Assembly (NCBI GenBank): GCA_963739975.1
Contig: CAVUCK010000017.1
Coordinates: 1-64,000 of the forward strand
Reading direction: 5' to 3'
From: JALZMG01 sp963739975
GTDB lineage: Bacteria; Actinomycetota; Acidimicrobiia; Acidimicrobiales; Ilumatobacteraceae
DNA length: 64,000 nucleotides
Below the pieces are notes generated by a model. The model was not told where the DNA came from, made no database searches, and was given only the letters and a program-made list of their open reading frames with translations. The position numbers were made by a program, and so were the translations under genes. This document shows positions 1-9,056 of this stretch, piece by piece (the first letter of the stretch is position 1; each line of letters opens with the position of its first letter).

Positions 1-1848
1 GCGTGAGCTGGGCCTCGAGCTCGGCACGTCGGTCGGCACGGGACACCGACGGCATCGTGGCTGCCGTTCGCACCAGCTCCTGGTACACGACCATCCACGC
101 CAGCTGGGGAACCTCCTCCCAGGTCGGACCGGCGAAGACGCCGGTCGAACCGGCGCGTCGCCATGCGGACAGCATCTCCTCGACCAGTGCCTTCCGCGAG
201 GGTCTGACTCGAGCCGAGACCGCGTCTCCATCCCAGTCCTCGACCGCGGCCTCGCCCAGTCGTGGGTCGGCCTTCAGCTGCGGCGACGATCCGCTCGACT
301 GCGAGCGCAACCCGGGCGCGCCGCTGAGCTGCATCGGTCGCTGTCAGCGCTTGAGCGGATTCACTCGCGTCCGCCGCATCCAGGTACCGAGACAGGAACA
401 CCTCGACGCTTCGATAGCTCGCCGAGGCCATCGCGGCGACCACGATTCGGCCGCAACGACCCGCTGCGCGACGTGGAGCAGCGGTTCCAGTACGCGAAGA
501 GCTCCGGGTCCTCGAGTGCTGCGACGTCCGGCTCGCGATCGAGAGACGGTCGACGGTCTGGATGGCGATCTCGGATTCCTGCGCGGCGCGCGGCGTGCCT
601 CGAGGACGCGGACGCCCTGGCGGGCGCGGGTGCGCCCGCGCGCTCGAGCGCCTGGTCGGCGCGCCGATTGTCGTCGTCGGTCTTGACCACGGCCCCGAAG
701 TACTGCTGCTCGAGCTCCTCGGGCGAGCCGCCAGGAATCGACGCGGCGGCGGCCGCATCGCGTCGAGGTTCAGTGCGGCGCGGCCACCGAAGCGGCCAAT
801 CAGCGCGTGACCGTCGGTGAGCGCTTCGGCGCTGCCACCGAGCATCTGAAACAGCGAGCGAAAGCCGTTCTCGACGAGCCAGCTGTCGACGCCCCACAAC
901 AGAGGCGGCAGGACGCCCGGGAGCATCTCGGTCACGCCGGCGGTGGTGTAGGTCGTGTCGACTCCGCAGGAGAAGTCGAAACCGTCGTTGCGGTCGGTGT
1001 CGCTCGGTTTCGGTCGTGATCGGACGCGCTTGGACGAGGAAGAGCTGGTCGTGGTGTACCGCGAACTCGATGTCCTGCGGACCCCGAGTGCCTCCTCGAG
1101 CCGCAACGCTTCACGAGCCAGGTCGGCGAGCGGAGCAGCAATCGCGGCGAACCGGCTCGAGATCGTCGCGGTCGAGCACGTCCGCGTCTGGCGTCACCTC
1201 GCCTGAAACAAGTTGCTCGCCGAGCCCTTGGACGACCTCGAGCCGAACGGCGTTGGGCTTCCCGCCTGGGTCGACGGTGAACATGACGCCGGCGAGGCTG
1301 GGATCGAGCATCCGCATCACGACCGCGGCCATGGCGAGGTCGCGCTCGTCGATGCCTCGAAACCATCGATACGACCGTGGTGACGGGTACCACATCGATG
1401 CCCAGACTTTTCGTACCGCGTCGTGCGCACCGGCCGGCTCGACGTTGAGGTATGACTCGTACTGGCCGGCAAACGAGGCTCCGCCGAGATCCTCCGCAGT
1501 CGCCGAGGAACGGACCGCGAGCTGCTCGCCTGCCGACACCTCCGTGACGAGCCGGTCGACCGCATCGGCGACCGCGAGGGGAAGAGGAATCGAGAGGAAA
1601 ATCTCGTCGACGTACCCGCGCCGCCTCGTGCTCAGCGGGCGGCGGCACCGGTGCTCTCCGGAGCGAGTCGAGAAACGTCGGGATAACGGGGTCGGCGACG
1701 AACACGCGGTACGCGCTCGTCGTCACCACTCCAGTTGGCGGCACCGGCGCCCGAGTGACACCAGCCGATCGAGGGCAGCGCCCTTTCCACCCGCGACCGA
1801 CGGTGCGATTCCGTCTCCCGAAAGCCGCAAGCCGAGTGCGGCGCTCAT
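1..1848 (-). pseudogene. PEP synthase / PPDK-like phosphotransferase, multiply frameshifted and cut by the window edge
   Basis: Pieces of an ATP-grasp PEP/pyruvate-binding enzyme (PEP synthase or rifampicin phosphotransferase type) appear in order but in different frames. They are an N-terminal glycine-rich GGKGAAL patch (about 1755-1848), VVTTSAYRVF (about 1660-1745), the ATP-binding RSSATAEDL and GVMFTVDPGG patches (1111-1539), the DIEFAVHHDQLFLVQARPIT end of the ATP domain (about 1030-1105), and a middle-domain stretch (about 780-960). Coding-like sequence continues to base 1. At least five frame changes are needed. The ATG at 1848 overlaps the stop of the small membrane gene upstream, so the two were probably co-transcribed. 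Motifs are well preserved, so recent inactivation or base-calling error are both possible. The exact substrate is unknown. Confidence 0.75.
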
Positions 1849-2143
1849 CACTTGTTGTCCTGCTTCGTGCCGAACCCGGCGCGGAGCCGGGACACCGCCC
1901 GGCTCGTCAACTCATCGGGCAACTCGCCGGTGACCGCGGACGTTTGGTCAACCCACGTGGCAAGGTCGCGCCGCAGCGCGACACCGCCGCGGCCCGCCCC
2001 AGCGTGACCGCGGCGATGCCCAGGGCAAGGAGGCCGAAGAGGACAGCGCCCGAGATGCGGTCGTCGCGGGCCGCATCGACGCATCCCACGACGGCGACCA
2101 CCACGAGTGTCAGGCCACTCACAAGCGTGATCAGACGGTTCAT
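1848..2143 (-). pseudogene. small two-helix membrane protein, frameshifted
   Basis: Starts at the second of two adjacent ATGs, 5 nt after an AGGAG. The first ~65 residues (MNRLITLV onward) hold two hydrophobic segments, the second rich in LLALGIAAVTL. The frame then breaks near 1965. A second frame continues with RRDLATWVDQTSAV and ends in an Arg/Gly/Lys-rich tail, with its stop overlapping the start of the PEP-synthase-like gene. A single-base correction would give about 98 residues. I do not recognise the family. The position suggests an operon with the broken phosphotransferase gene. Confidence 0.5.
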
Positions 2144-2272
2144 CATGACTCCTGTCGACGCATCTCGCTGGTGGAGCGCCTGACAGATCGGCACCCTCGC
2201 ACCGGATCACGACCTGTTTGAGGCGTCGTGCGAGTTCAGCTGTCGGCTTCGTTCGGTCGTGGGCCCTTCGCC

Positions 2273-2532
2273 TCACACGCCGTCGAGTGAGGGCAGCTCA
2301 CCTGATTCAGGTGATTGTGGACTCGCCCGGACTTGTCGGACTTCGAGGAGTTCGATACCCAGCGCCTCGATCTGCCAGAGGACCCCGAACACCGCGGAGC
2401 GGTCTTCGAGCAAACCGGTGAGCACGGTCTCGCCGCCCGTCAGCTCCGCCACCATCGTGGGGAAGGCCGAAAGCGCGGTCGCCCGAGCCGACCCTTGAGC
2501 CGGATCGTGTACAAGCACGGCAGCGTGCCCAC
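2273..2532 (-). pseudogene. small conserved actinobacterial protein, frameshifted
   Basis: A GTG at 2532 (AGGA about 8 nt upstream) opens YTIRLKGRL. The frame is then lost at about 2485, and another frame carries ALSAFPTMVAEL and TVLTGLL, ending with GIELLEVRQV. The pattern resembles a small alpha/beta protein common in actinobacteria, with a beta strand RVxGxL, then VLTGxxxDxxAL, then LGLELxEVRR (recalled, function unknown). One inserted or lost base explains the break. It lies between the broken LuxR-type regulator and the broken membrane-protein gene on the same strand. Confidence 0.5.
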
Positions 2533-2623
2533 CCGATCATCCTGCAGGCCGACCTGGTGAGCCGGCGACGCCGGGATCTGGTGATCCCGCTCGCCGACGG
2601 TCGCGCTGTAGCGGTGACGTTCG

Positions 2624-5348
2624 TCAGCGTCTTGTTGAGAGGAGCCGTAGCTCTCGTGCGTGCTGAACGGCGGAAGAGCGATCACGCGCACCGAGCTTGG
2701 TGTAGATGTTGCGGATGTGGGTGTTGACCGTGTTGATGGAGACGTAGAGCTCTCGGGCGATCTCGGGCCGCGTCAGGTTTGTCGGCAGATATCGCAGCAC
2801 GCGGAGTTCGCTCGGGTTGAGCGCCTCGGGTGGTGAGAGACGCTCTCGCTCGGTGCTCGATGCCGGTGTGCCTCGCAGCAGGTCGACGATGTCGGCGAGA
2901 AGAGCGGCATGGGCCGTCTTGTGACGCCGGACCGTGTCAAGAAGCTCCGCGGCGCCGGTCATGGCAAACGGGAAAATCAGCCGATCCGGCTCGGCTGCGG
3001 CGAGTGCTGCCTCGGCCGCGGCAGCTGCGGCGTTTCGATCCCCCAAGTCGAGGTGCGCGAGGCCGGCGAGGACCTGCGCTTCAACGAGGTTGAAGGCGGG
3101 GAAGTCCACCGGCCGCGGCATCTCGTGGACCTCTCGCAGCACATCCAACGCCCTCGCGGGGTCTCCCTCTGCCATCCAGATCACGGCACGCGCATTGGAA
3201 ATGCCGCTCATCCGTTCGCGTTCGGCGGAAAACCCGCTGAGAGCAGTGGAGAACTCCGTGAGCGATGCGCGCGCCTCGGCTGGCATCCCCAGGCGTGCCT
3301 GGGTGGCCGCGAGCCATTCGGTAACCACCGGTGCGAGAGCGTGCACACCGGAGAGTGACGACTGCGCCTGCGCTGCGGCCGCGAACTCTTCGAGCGCCAA
3401 GCGATGCTGCCCGCGACCGGCGTGCAGCATGCCCGTCACCATGTGAACAAGCAGTGCGGCGGCGGGATCAGTGTGTGGCTCGGCGACCTCCCAGGCACGG
3501 CGGAGCCAGCGCTCTGCCTCGTCGAACTCGCCCATCCAGATCGTCATCCCGGCAAGTGCCCCAAATGCGGGCGCGAGGATCGGCCGATCATCGAGGCCAT
3601 GGCGTTCGGCCAGGGCGACCGCCTGACGACCGCGTTCGCGTGCGGTCGCGAGCGACACGAACTTCGACGGAAAGCCGAGATGTGCACGACTGGCGAGCTC
3701 GAGGTAGGGTCGGCCGATCGTCTGGGCCAGCGCCGCGCCCGCCGAGAGGTGACGCTCGGCATCATCGAATCGACCAGACCACGTCTCGACGATCCCCAGA
3801 TTCAGCAGAACGACCGCCCGCAGCTCAGCATCCATCGCGACCGGTTCGCTCGATTCGTCGGCGATCGACGCATCAAGCAAGTTCACCTGCTCGACAACCT
3901 CACTGAACCGGCCGCGACACCGTGCGAGGGCCAACCGCAATGATGCGAGCGCCACCTCGAGGCGGCGGCGGCGAGCCGGCGGAACGCTCTGGACGTTGGA
4001 CTCGGCAAGCGTCAGCTGAGCAGCCGCTTCCTCCCACCGTCCTTGGTTGAGCTCAGTTGCCGCGTCCGCGAGCGCCAGGTCAGGATGATCGGCTGGGGCG
4101 CCCTCGGGGAACGCCTGCAGCACCGCGCGGATCGTTCCCGCTTGCCCGTCGAGTACCCACCGGAAGGAGTGGTCTGCGACTAACCGGGCTGCATCGGGCC
4201 AGTCGCCGGCCGCCAACGTCTGGCGCACTGCCTCAACGACCTCCCCATGCTCAGCGAGCCACCGTGCGGCGCGCCGGTGGAGGTCCGGAATCTCATCAGC
4301 CAATCTTCGTCGGAGCTCCAGGCGCAAGAAATCGGCCAGCAGCTGGTGATAGCGAAACCAGGTGCGCTGAGCGTCGAGCGATATGACGAACACGTTGGCG
4401 TCCTCCAGTTCCAGGAGCATCTGCTCCGAGCCCGAGCGGCCCGCCAGCAGGTCGGCGAGCTCGCCGTTCAGCCGGTCGACGAGCGAGGTTCGCAACAGCA
4501 TGTTCTGAACCTCGCTCGGTTGGCGTTCGAGCATCTCCGCCAGGAGGTATTCCCCGATTGCTCTGTCAGTGCCCGAGAACTCATGCACGAGACGCTCGGG
4601 CTCCGGGTGCCCGCCAAGCGTGATCACTGCGAGGCGCAGGCCAGCCGCCCAACCCTCCGTGCGCTGCTGCAACGCGGCCGCCCCGAACTCGGACAACCTG
4701 ATCCCGGACGCGGCGAACAATTCGCCGCGTCTCGTGGACGGTGAACCGTAGATCGTCGGCCCGGATCTCGGCGACCTCGTCGGCGAGCCTCAGCAGGTGC
4801 AGCCTGATCGGCGGATCCCGCCGAGACGACAACACGACGCGCGCCGGACTCGGCAGCATCGCGAGTAAGTCCCGGAGCTGCGCGATGGCGTCAGCCGAGG
4901 CGAGCTCGTGGAGATCGTCGATGATGAGCACGACGACGTTCGCCTCGCTCGCGAGTTCCGAGACGATTGTGTCGACGATCGCCTCGCCATCGAACGCGGG
5001 GGGAACGGCTTGGGTTCGGCTGTCAGGCGTGGCCGCCGATTGGCGGATTGCTTCGAGAACAGCGAGCCAGAACTGCTGGGCATCATGCTCGTCACGCGGC
5101 ACCGACACGAACGCGACTCGTCGATCCGTGCCGGGGCGTTCAGACCACGTGCGCAGCAGCGACGTCTTCCCGCTCCCCGGCGGCGCCGAGATGATCGTCA
5201 CCTTCTTCGCGATCGCGCGATCCAACCTGAGGAGCAGGTCATCACGACGGAGTAGAGGTCGGGCGCACGCGAATCGCCTGCTGAAGTCGGCTTGGCGAAA
5301 GGCTCGTCCCGCTGCGTCGTCGTCGAGTTGGTCATGGTGGTGCCCCAT
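2624..5348 (-). pseudogene. MalT-type LuxR-family ATPase regulator with one internal frameshift
   Basis: A large signal-transduction ATPase/transcription activator of the MalT/LAL group. The upstream frame has a Walker A (SAPPGSGKTSLL), a Walker B (VVVLIIDDLHE) and the sensor SSRRDPP. The frame breaks near 4720 at VHETR. From about 4720 to 2624 the other frame carries the rest of the ATPase domain (WAAGLRLA), a long helical TPR-like region, and a C-terminal LuxR helix-turn-helix (SELRVLRYL, INTVNTHIRNIYTKL). One missing base would restore a protein of roughly 900 residues, usual for the family. The start is uncertain: ATG 5348 was chosen because the family begins just before the RRDDLLLRLD segment, but no convincing ribosome site is visible, and TTG 5462 is an alternative. 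Confidence 0.75.
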
Positions 5349-5510
5349 CGGGCTGAAACCCATAGAACGTGCAAATCGGCCGGCTGCGTGGTTTGGCGCC
5401 CGTGCACATCCAGCTCCTCGAGGAAGACCGGCTCGGTTGTCCTCCAACGAGCGGGTCGTCAACCTGTTGTATCTCGGGGCCGGCCCGGAAGCGTGCGGGC
5501 AGGCTGGCCG

Positions 5511-6470
5511 TCAGGGGTGCACCCACGAGCCGTGGCCTAGGTCGAGCCGGATGGACTGCAGCACCTGGAACGTCGTGCTCTCGGTGAAGACGTCAGCAGC
5601 TGCGAGCAGGCCTGTGTACTTCTCGATCACGGGCGCGGCTGCCGCGGCGACCATCTCGTCCAGGCCGCCCTTGAATGCCGCCCAGACGTTCTCGCCGTAC
5701 TTCTCGAAGTAGCGCGTCAGGTCGGCGCTGTCGATCGCCTTCCTGGAGCTCTCCGCGATGTCTGCCATGTACTGCTGGTGCAAGGCAACGTCCTCGCGGG
5801 TGCCGAGCCGCCCGAGGTGGCCGCCGATGAAGTGCTTCCATGAATAGGCCAGCGCGTTCGCCGGCGCCTCCAGGTAGCCGGGGATGTCCTCGGTCAGGTT
5901 CGAGAGGAAGACCGGTGCCCAGCCAGGGTTGACGATGTCGATCAGCATCAACGTGTCGTGATCGGGCAGGTGGATGACGATGTTGTCGGGCGAGTGGTTC
6001 GCCCCGTGCCAGGCGAGGTCGATGCGCTCGCCGCCGATCTCGAGCGTGCGCGTGTCCTGGAAGGTCTCCTCGTTCGGAGGCCTGGCTGGGTCGTCGTCAC
6101 GGAGCAGCAGCCGCCGCGTCTCCTCGTGCCCGATCCGCGTGACGTTCTTGTCGAACAGGGACGACGCGCCGACGTGGTCCGCGTGGTGGTGCGAGTAGAT
6201 GAGGTAGTGGACCTTGTTGCTGACGCCGTTCGCCGACGTGATCTCGTCCACCGCCCGCTGGAGGTTGTTGCCGATCGTCGGCGGGGCGTCGAGCAGCACG
6301 ACGCCGTCCGACGTCGTCAGGAACGCCGACTGGTAGGTGCCGTCGGTGACCCAGTAGAGATTCGCCTCGACTCGGCCGACGTAGTAGCCCTGCTCGTTCA
6401 GCGCTGGGCCGAGCGCTGAGCGCGGGACCGGCGCGTAGTCGGGTAGATCAGATGTGTCTGATGTGCGCAT
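5511..6470 (-). CDS. MBL-fold metallo-hydrolase
   Basis: 319 residues with the metallo-beta-lactamase signature H-x-H-x-D-H at residues 94-99 (HHHADH). The second metal histidine follows in WHGANHSPDN, the bridging Asp in LIDIVNPGW and a late His in FIGGHLGR. This is the usual set for a dinuclear zinc hydrolase. The N-terminal part (YWVTDGTYQSAFLTT, VVLLDAPP) is typical of subclass-B3-like or quinoprotein-relay MBL enzymes of unknown substrate. No clear signal peptide. It starts 30 bp after the one-helix MFS stub on the same strand. The gene is intact, unlike its neighbours on both sides. Confidence 0.85.
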   Translation of the reverse strand: MRTSDTSDLPDYAPVPRSALGPALNEQGYYVGRVEANLYWVTDGTYQSAFLTTSDGVVLLDAPPTIGNNLQRAVDEITSANGVSNKVHYLIYSHHHADHVGASSLFDKNVTRIGHEETRRLLLRDDDPARPPNEETFQDTRTLEIGGERIDLAWHGANHSPDNIVIHLPDHDTLMLIDIVNPGWAPVFLSNLTEDIPGYLEAPANALAYSWKHFIGGHLGRLGTREDVALHQQYMADIAESSRKAIDSADLTRYFEKYGENVWAAFKGGLDEMVAAAAAPVIEKYTGLLAAADVFTESTTFQVLQSIRLDLGHGSWVHP

Positions 6471-6500
6471 TGCTGTCCGCCTCTCGGGTTGGCAGCGCAG

Positions 6501-6635
6501 TCACGGCCGCACGGGCACCCGCGTCAGGTCGAGAACGACCATGAGCAGGGCGACTCCGATCGCTCCCAGCGTGAGCCAGCGCGCTCGGTGCTCGGGGTCA
6601 GGAACTGCTGTGACGGCGCCCTCGAGTGCGCTCAT
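6501..6635 (-). pseudogene. 44-residue stub resembling the first helix of a DHA2-type MFS transporter
   Basis: ATG 6635 follows a perfect GGAGGT at good spacing. The peptide has a short polar lead, then RARWLTLGAIGVALLMVVLDLT, and stops after VPVRP. That is the start of transmembrane helix 1 of EmrB/QacA-like drug exporters (normally ...ALFMVVLDxTIVNVALP), cut right after the conserved Asp. The rest of a transporter is absent, since the hydrolase gene starts 30 bp on. Either a deletion remnant or a true one-helix peptide. The strong ribosome site argues that it is, or recently was, translated. Confidence 0.5.
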
Positions 6636-6861
6636 CAGTTACCTCCATGACGAAGTTACGGGCTCATTCCCAAGGACATCGTGTCGCTGCGACAGCGCGA
6701 TCGAATCCAGGAAGTCCCTAGTTGAGATCTCGGACAGCCACTCACCCGCCACGTTCTGGACTCGTCCTCGGCGGCGAGGTAGGACGAGCGACGCTCACGA
6801 GGCGCGAACTGTGGGATTCCTGGATGCCATGGCGACCGCCACCCGCTCAGGATGAGACACC

Positions 6862-7496
6862 ATGGCACCAGCGACCTCCGAGACGGGCTCGGAGGAGCCG
6901 GTGGGCATCATCGGCGCCGGCAATGCCGGAGGGGCAGTGGCGCGCACGGTGATGAGGGCCGGCCGGCAGGTCGTCATGGCCAACAGTCGTGATCCCGAAA
7001 CCTTGGCGTCGGTGGTGGCCCAGCTCGGCCCCGGCACGTCGGCGGATACCGTTGCCGACGCGACGGGCTGCGCGGTCGCGATGGCCGTCCCGTGGGACAG
7101 CATCCCGGCGGCGGTCGGCGGCCTGGCGTGGGCCGGTGAAGTCGTCATTGACGCGACCAACGCGCTGCTGTTCCCGGAGCTCCGACCCGCGCCGCTCGAT
7201 GGCCGTGCGTCGAGCGAGATCGTGGCCGAGCCGTTCGAGGCGCGTGGCTGGTGAAGGCCGCCAACACGCTTGGCGCGGACGTAGTGGGTGCCGATCTCGG
7301 CGAGGCGGGCGGTCGCCGAGTCCTCTTTGTCTCGGGTGATCACGACCCGGCGAAGGCCGCAGTCATGGAGCTGTTCGATGCGGCCGGCTTCTTCACGATC
7401 GACCTCGGCGACTTCGTGACCGGCGGGGCCATGCAACAGTTCGGTGGCCCACTGGCCGGCCACGACCTCGTGCGGCTATCTCCCGACGGGCGATGA
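6862..7496 (+). pseudogene. NADPH:F420 oxidoreductase-like dinucleotide-binding protein, split by a frameshift
   Basis: The first frame (6862-7254) has a Rossmann loop GIIGAGNAGGAVA, then VVMANSRDP and a strand-turn AGEVVIDATN typical of F420-dependent NADP reductase-like proteins. It stops after ARGW. The continuation in the next frame (GTG 7251 to 7496) reads VKAANTLGADV ... GFFTIDLGDFVTGGAMQQFGGPLAGHDL, the conserved C-terminal half. In relatives this is one chain with VKAFNTLGA following directly, so a single lost base at about 7250 is the likely cause. Its stop overlaps the ATG of the aldo/keto reductase by ATGA. If not an error, two half-proteins would be translationally coupled through GTGA. 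Confidence 0.75.
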
Positions 7497-8374
7497 TGGA
7501 GCTGGACCGCGGGATCGAGGGCTTGCAGAGACGCCCGCTGGGTCCATTCTCGGTCTCGCCGATCGGGTTCGGCGCGATGCGGCTGGCCGGACCGAACGTG
7601 TTCGGGCCGCCCCACGATCGCGCCGAGGCGCTGGCGGTGGTTCGTGAGGCAGTCGAACGTGGGGTCGACCACATCGACACGGCCGAGTACTACGGCCCGG
7701 CCGTGGTGAACGACCTCATTCGTGAAGCGCTCCATCCCTATCCGCGGCAGCTGCGGATCGTCAGCAAGGTGGGCGCGAGCCGTGACAGCCGAGGCGGCAT
7801 CTTCGCCGCCGATGAGCCGGACCAGCTGCGGAGCGGCATCGAAGACAACCTCCGCAGCCTTGGTGTCGACACGCTGGCGGTGGTCAACCTCCGGCTCATG
7901 CGCCCTTCCGACCCGGACGCGTTCTTCGACGACCAGCTCGGTGCGATGATCGCCGCCCGCGACGACGGGTTGATCGTATCGATCGGTCTCAGCAACGTGA
8001 GCCTCGACCACCTGCTCCACGCCTTGCGGTTCACCGACGTGGCGTGTGTTCAGAACGCGTTCCACCCCACGAACCGACTGTCGCAGCCCGTGCTGGACGA
8101 GTGCACGCGCCGCGGGATCGCGTTCGTGCCGTACTCTCCGCTGGGCTCCGGCGCCGCCGGTCTGCGTTCGGTGCTCAACGCGCCGGCGGTGGTGACGATC
8201 GCGGTGCGCAAGGGCTACACACCGGCGCAGGTAGCGCTGGCGTGGGCCCTGACGCAGTCGCCGAACATCCTGCTGATTCCCGGGACGTCGTCGCTGCGTC
8301 ACCTCCGGGAGAATCTCGCAGTGGCGCAGGTCGAGCTCGACAGCGAAGCTGTCCAGCAACTGTCGAGGGACTGA
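7493..8374 (+). CDS. aldo/keto reductase
   Basis: 293 residues with the TIM-barrel AKR pattern: SPIGFGAMRLAG at the N-terminus, the catalytic Asp-Tyr segment DTAEYYG (Asp62, Tyr67), the catalytic Lys in SKVG (Lys92), and the NADPH-binding C-terminal LIPGTSSLRHLRENLAV. The usual catalytic His after the fourth strand is replaced (VVNLRLMRP where most have ...LHRP). I recall this in an actinobacterial AKR subgroup, so the enzyme may still be active. It starts inside the stop of the F420 oxidoreductase-like gene (ATGA), so the two form a redox operon. Substrate unknown. Confidence 0.9.
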   Translation: MMELDRGIEGLQRRPLGPFSVSPIGFGAMRLAGPNVFGPPHDRAEALAVVREAVERGVDHIDTAEYYGPAVVNDLIREALHPYPRQLRIVSKVGASRDSRGGIFAADEPDQLRSGIEDNLRSLGVDTLAVVNLRLMRPSDPDAFFDDQLGAMIAARDDGLIVSIGLSNVSLDHLLHALRFTDVACVQNAFHPTNRLSQPVLDECTRRGIAFVPYSPLGSGAAGLRSVLNAPAVVTIAVRKGYTPAQVALAWALTQSPNILLIPGTSSLRHLRENLAVAQVELDSEAVQQLSRD

Positions 8375-8527
8375 AGCGTGTGTTTTTGGCGCGGTGGCGG
8401 ATGGGTCATGAGTGACCGGTCAAGTGGGTCGATGTTCGACTACGACCCTCGGCCCGTCACGCCCCAGGTCGTTGTCGTGGGTCTGCGGGCGTCGTCGGTC
8501 GGATACCAGCTCCGTGACTTCTGCCGT

Positions 8528-8693
8528 CAACTGGTCGCCGTCATCGGACCTGACCGTAACGCTCGGCCTGTACGGCTCGCCCGAGCAGGCGCTGGCGATC
8601 GCCCGGAGCCTGCAACCGGTCGATCAAGCGACCTGGGACGCAGCGAGCGAGCTCGAAACCTCGCCAGACGGCTGCTCCAGCATGTTCTGCTGA
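8528..8693 (+). pseudogene. C-terminal remnant of an unknown protein
   Basis: A short coding-like stretch reads WSPSSDLTVTLGLYGSPEQ ALAIARSLQPVDQATW and then stops at 8693. The ending (strand, then LAIARSLxPVDxxTW) resembles C-termini of actinobacterial secreted or membrane proteins that finish with a short helix before the stop (recalled pattern, not a named family). No matching N-terminal part was found in the same frame. The rest of 8375-8794 holds no gene I can support. Confidence 0.3.
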
Positions 8694-8794
8694 TCGCCGC
8701 CACCGACGGCCAACCGTGGTTGAAGGAAACGAGGTCTTCGTGCCACGCGGCGCGGACGCACAGGCCCAGCCGAATCGACCCCTACGGTGACGCC

Positions 8795-8963
8795 ATGACC
8801 GCAGATGACCTGCTCGCGCGGATCGCAATCGATCGTGATGTCCGCCGTTGGCAAGCCGACGCTTCGCGGCACGCCCGCCTGGGTCGGGCTGATCCTCGGC
8901 CTCCTCGCGAACGGCTTGACCATCGAAGAGCTCCTCAGGGACTACCTGTCCCGAGGTGAGTGA
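8795..8963 (+). pseudogene. DUF433 protein (antitoxin-like), frameshifted
   Basis: ATG 8795 opens MTADDLLARIAIDRDV, the DUF433 N-terminus. The frame then breaks at about 8843-8850, and the next frame gives GKPTLRGTPAWVGLILGLLANGLTIEELLRDYL up to the stop at 8963. Together this is the full ~55-residue core of DUF433 (usually ITIDPxVxxGKPxIRGTRIPV...ILELLAxGxSxEEILxDYP). DUF433 proteins are often paired with a PIN-like DUF5615 toxin. No such partner is visible downstream, where the hemopexin/metzincin gene begins within 100 bp. One extra base, or two missing, explains the break. Confidence 0.65.
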
Positions 8964-9056
8964 GCGCTCGATGACGGCCGACCGCTCGCCGGCCTGACTA
9001 ATCGGTTGCAGGGCCGTCTGACCTGCGGGATGCTACGTGTGCGGAGGTGGTCAGCC

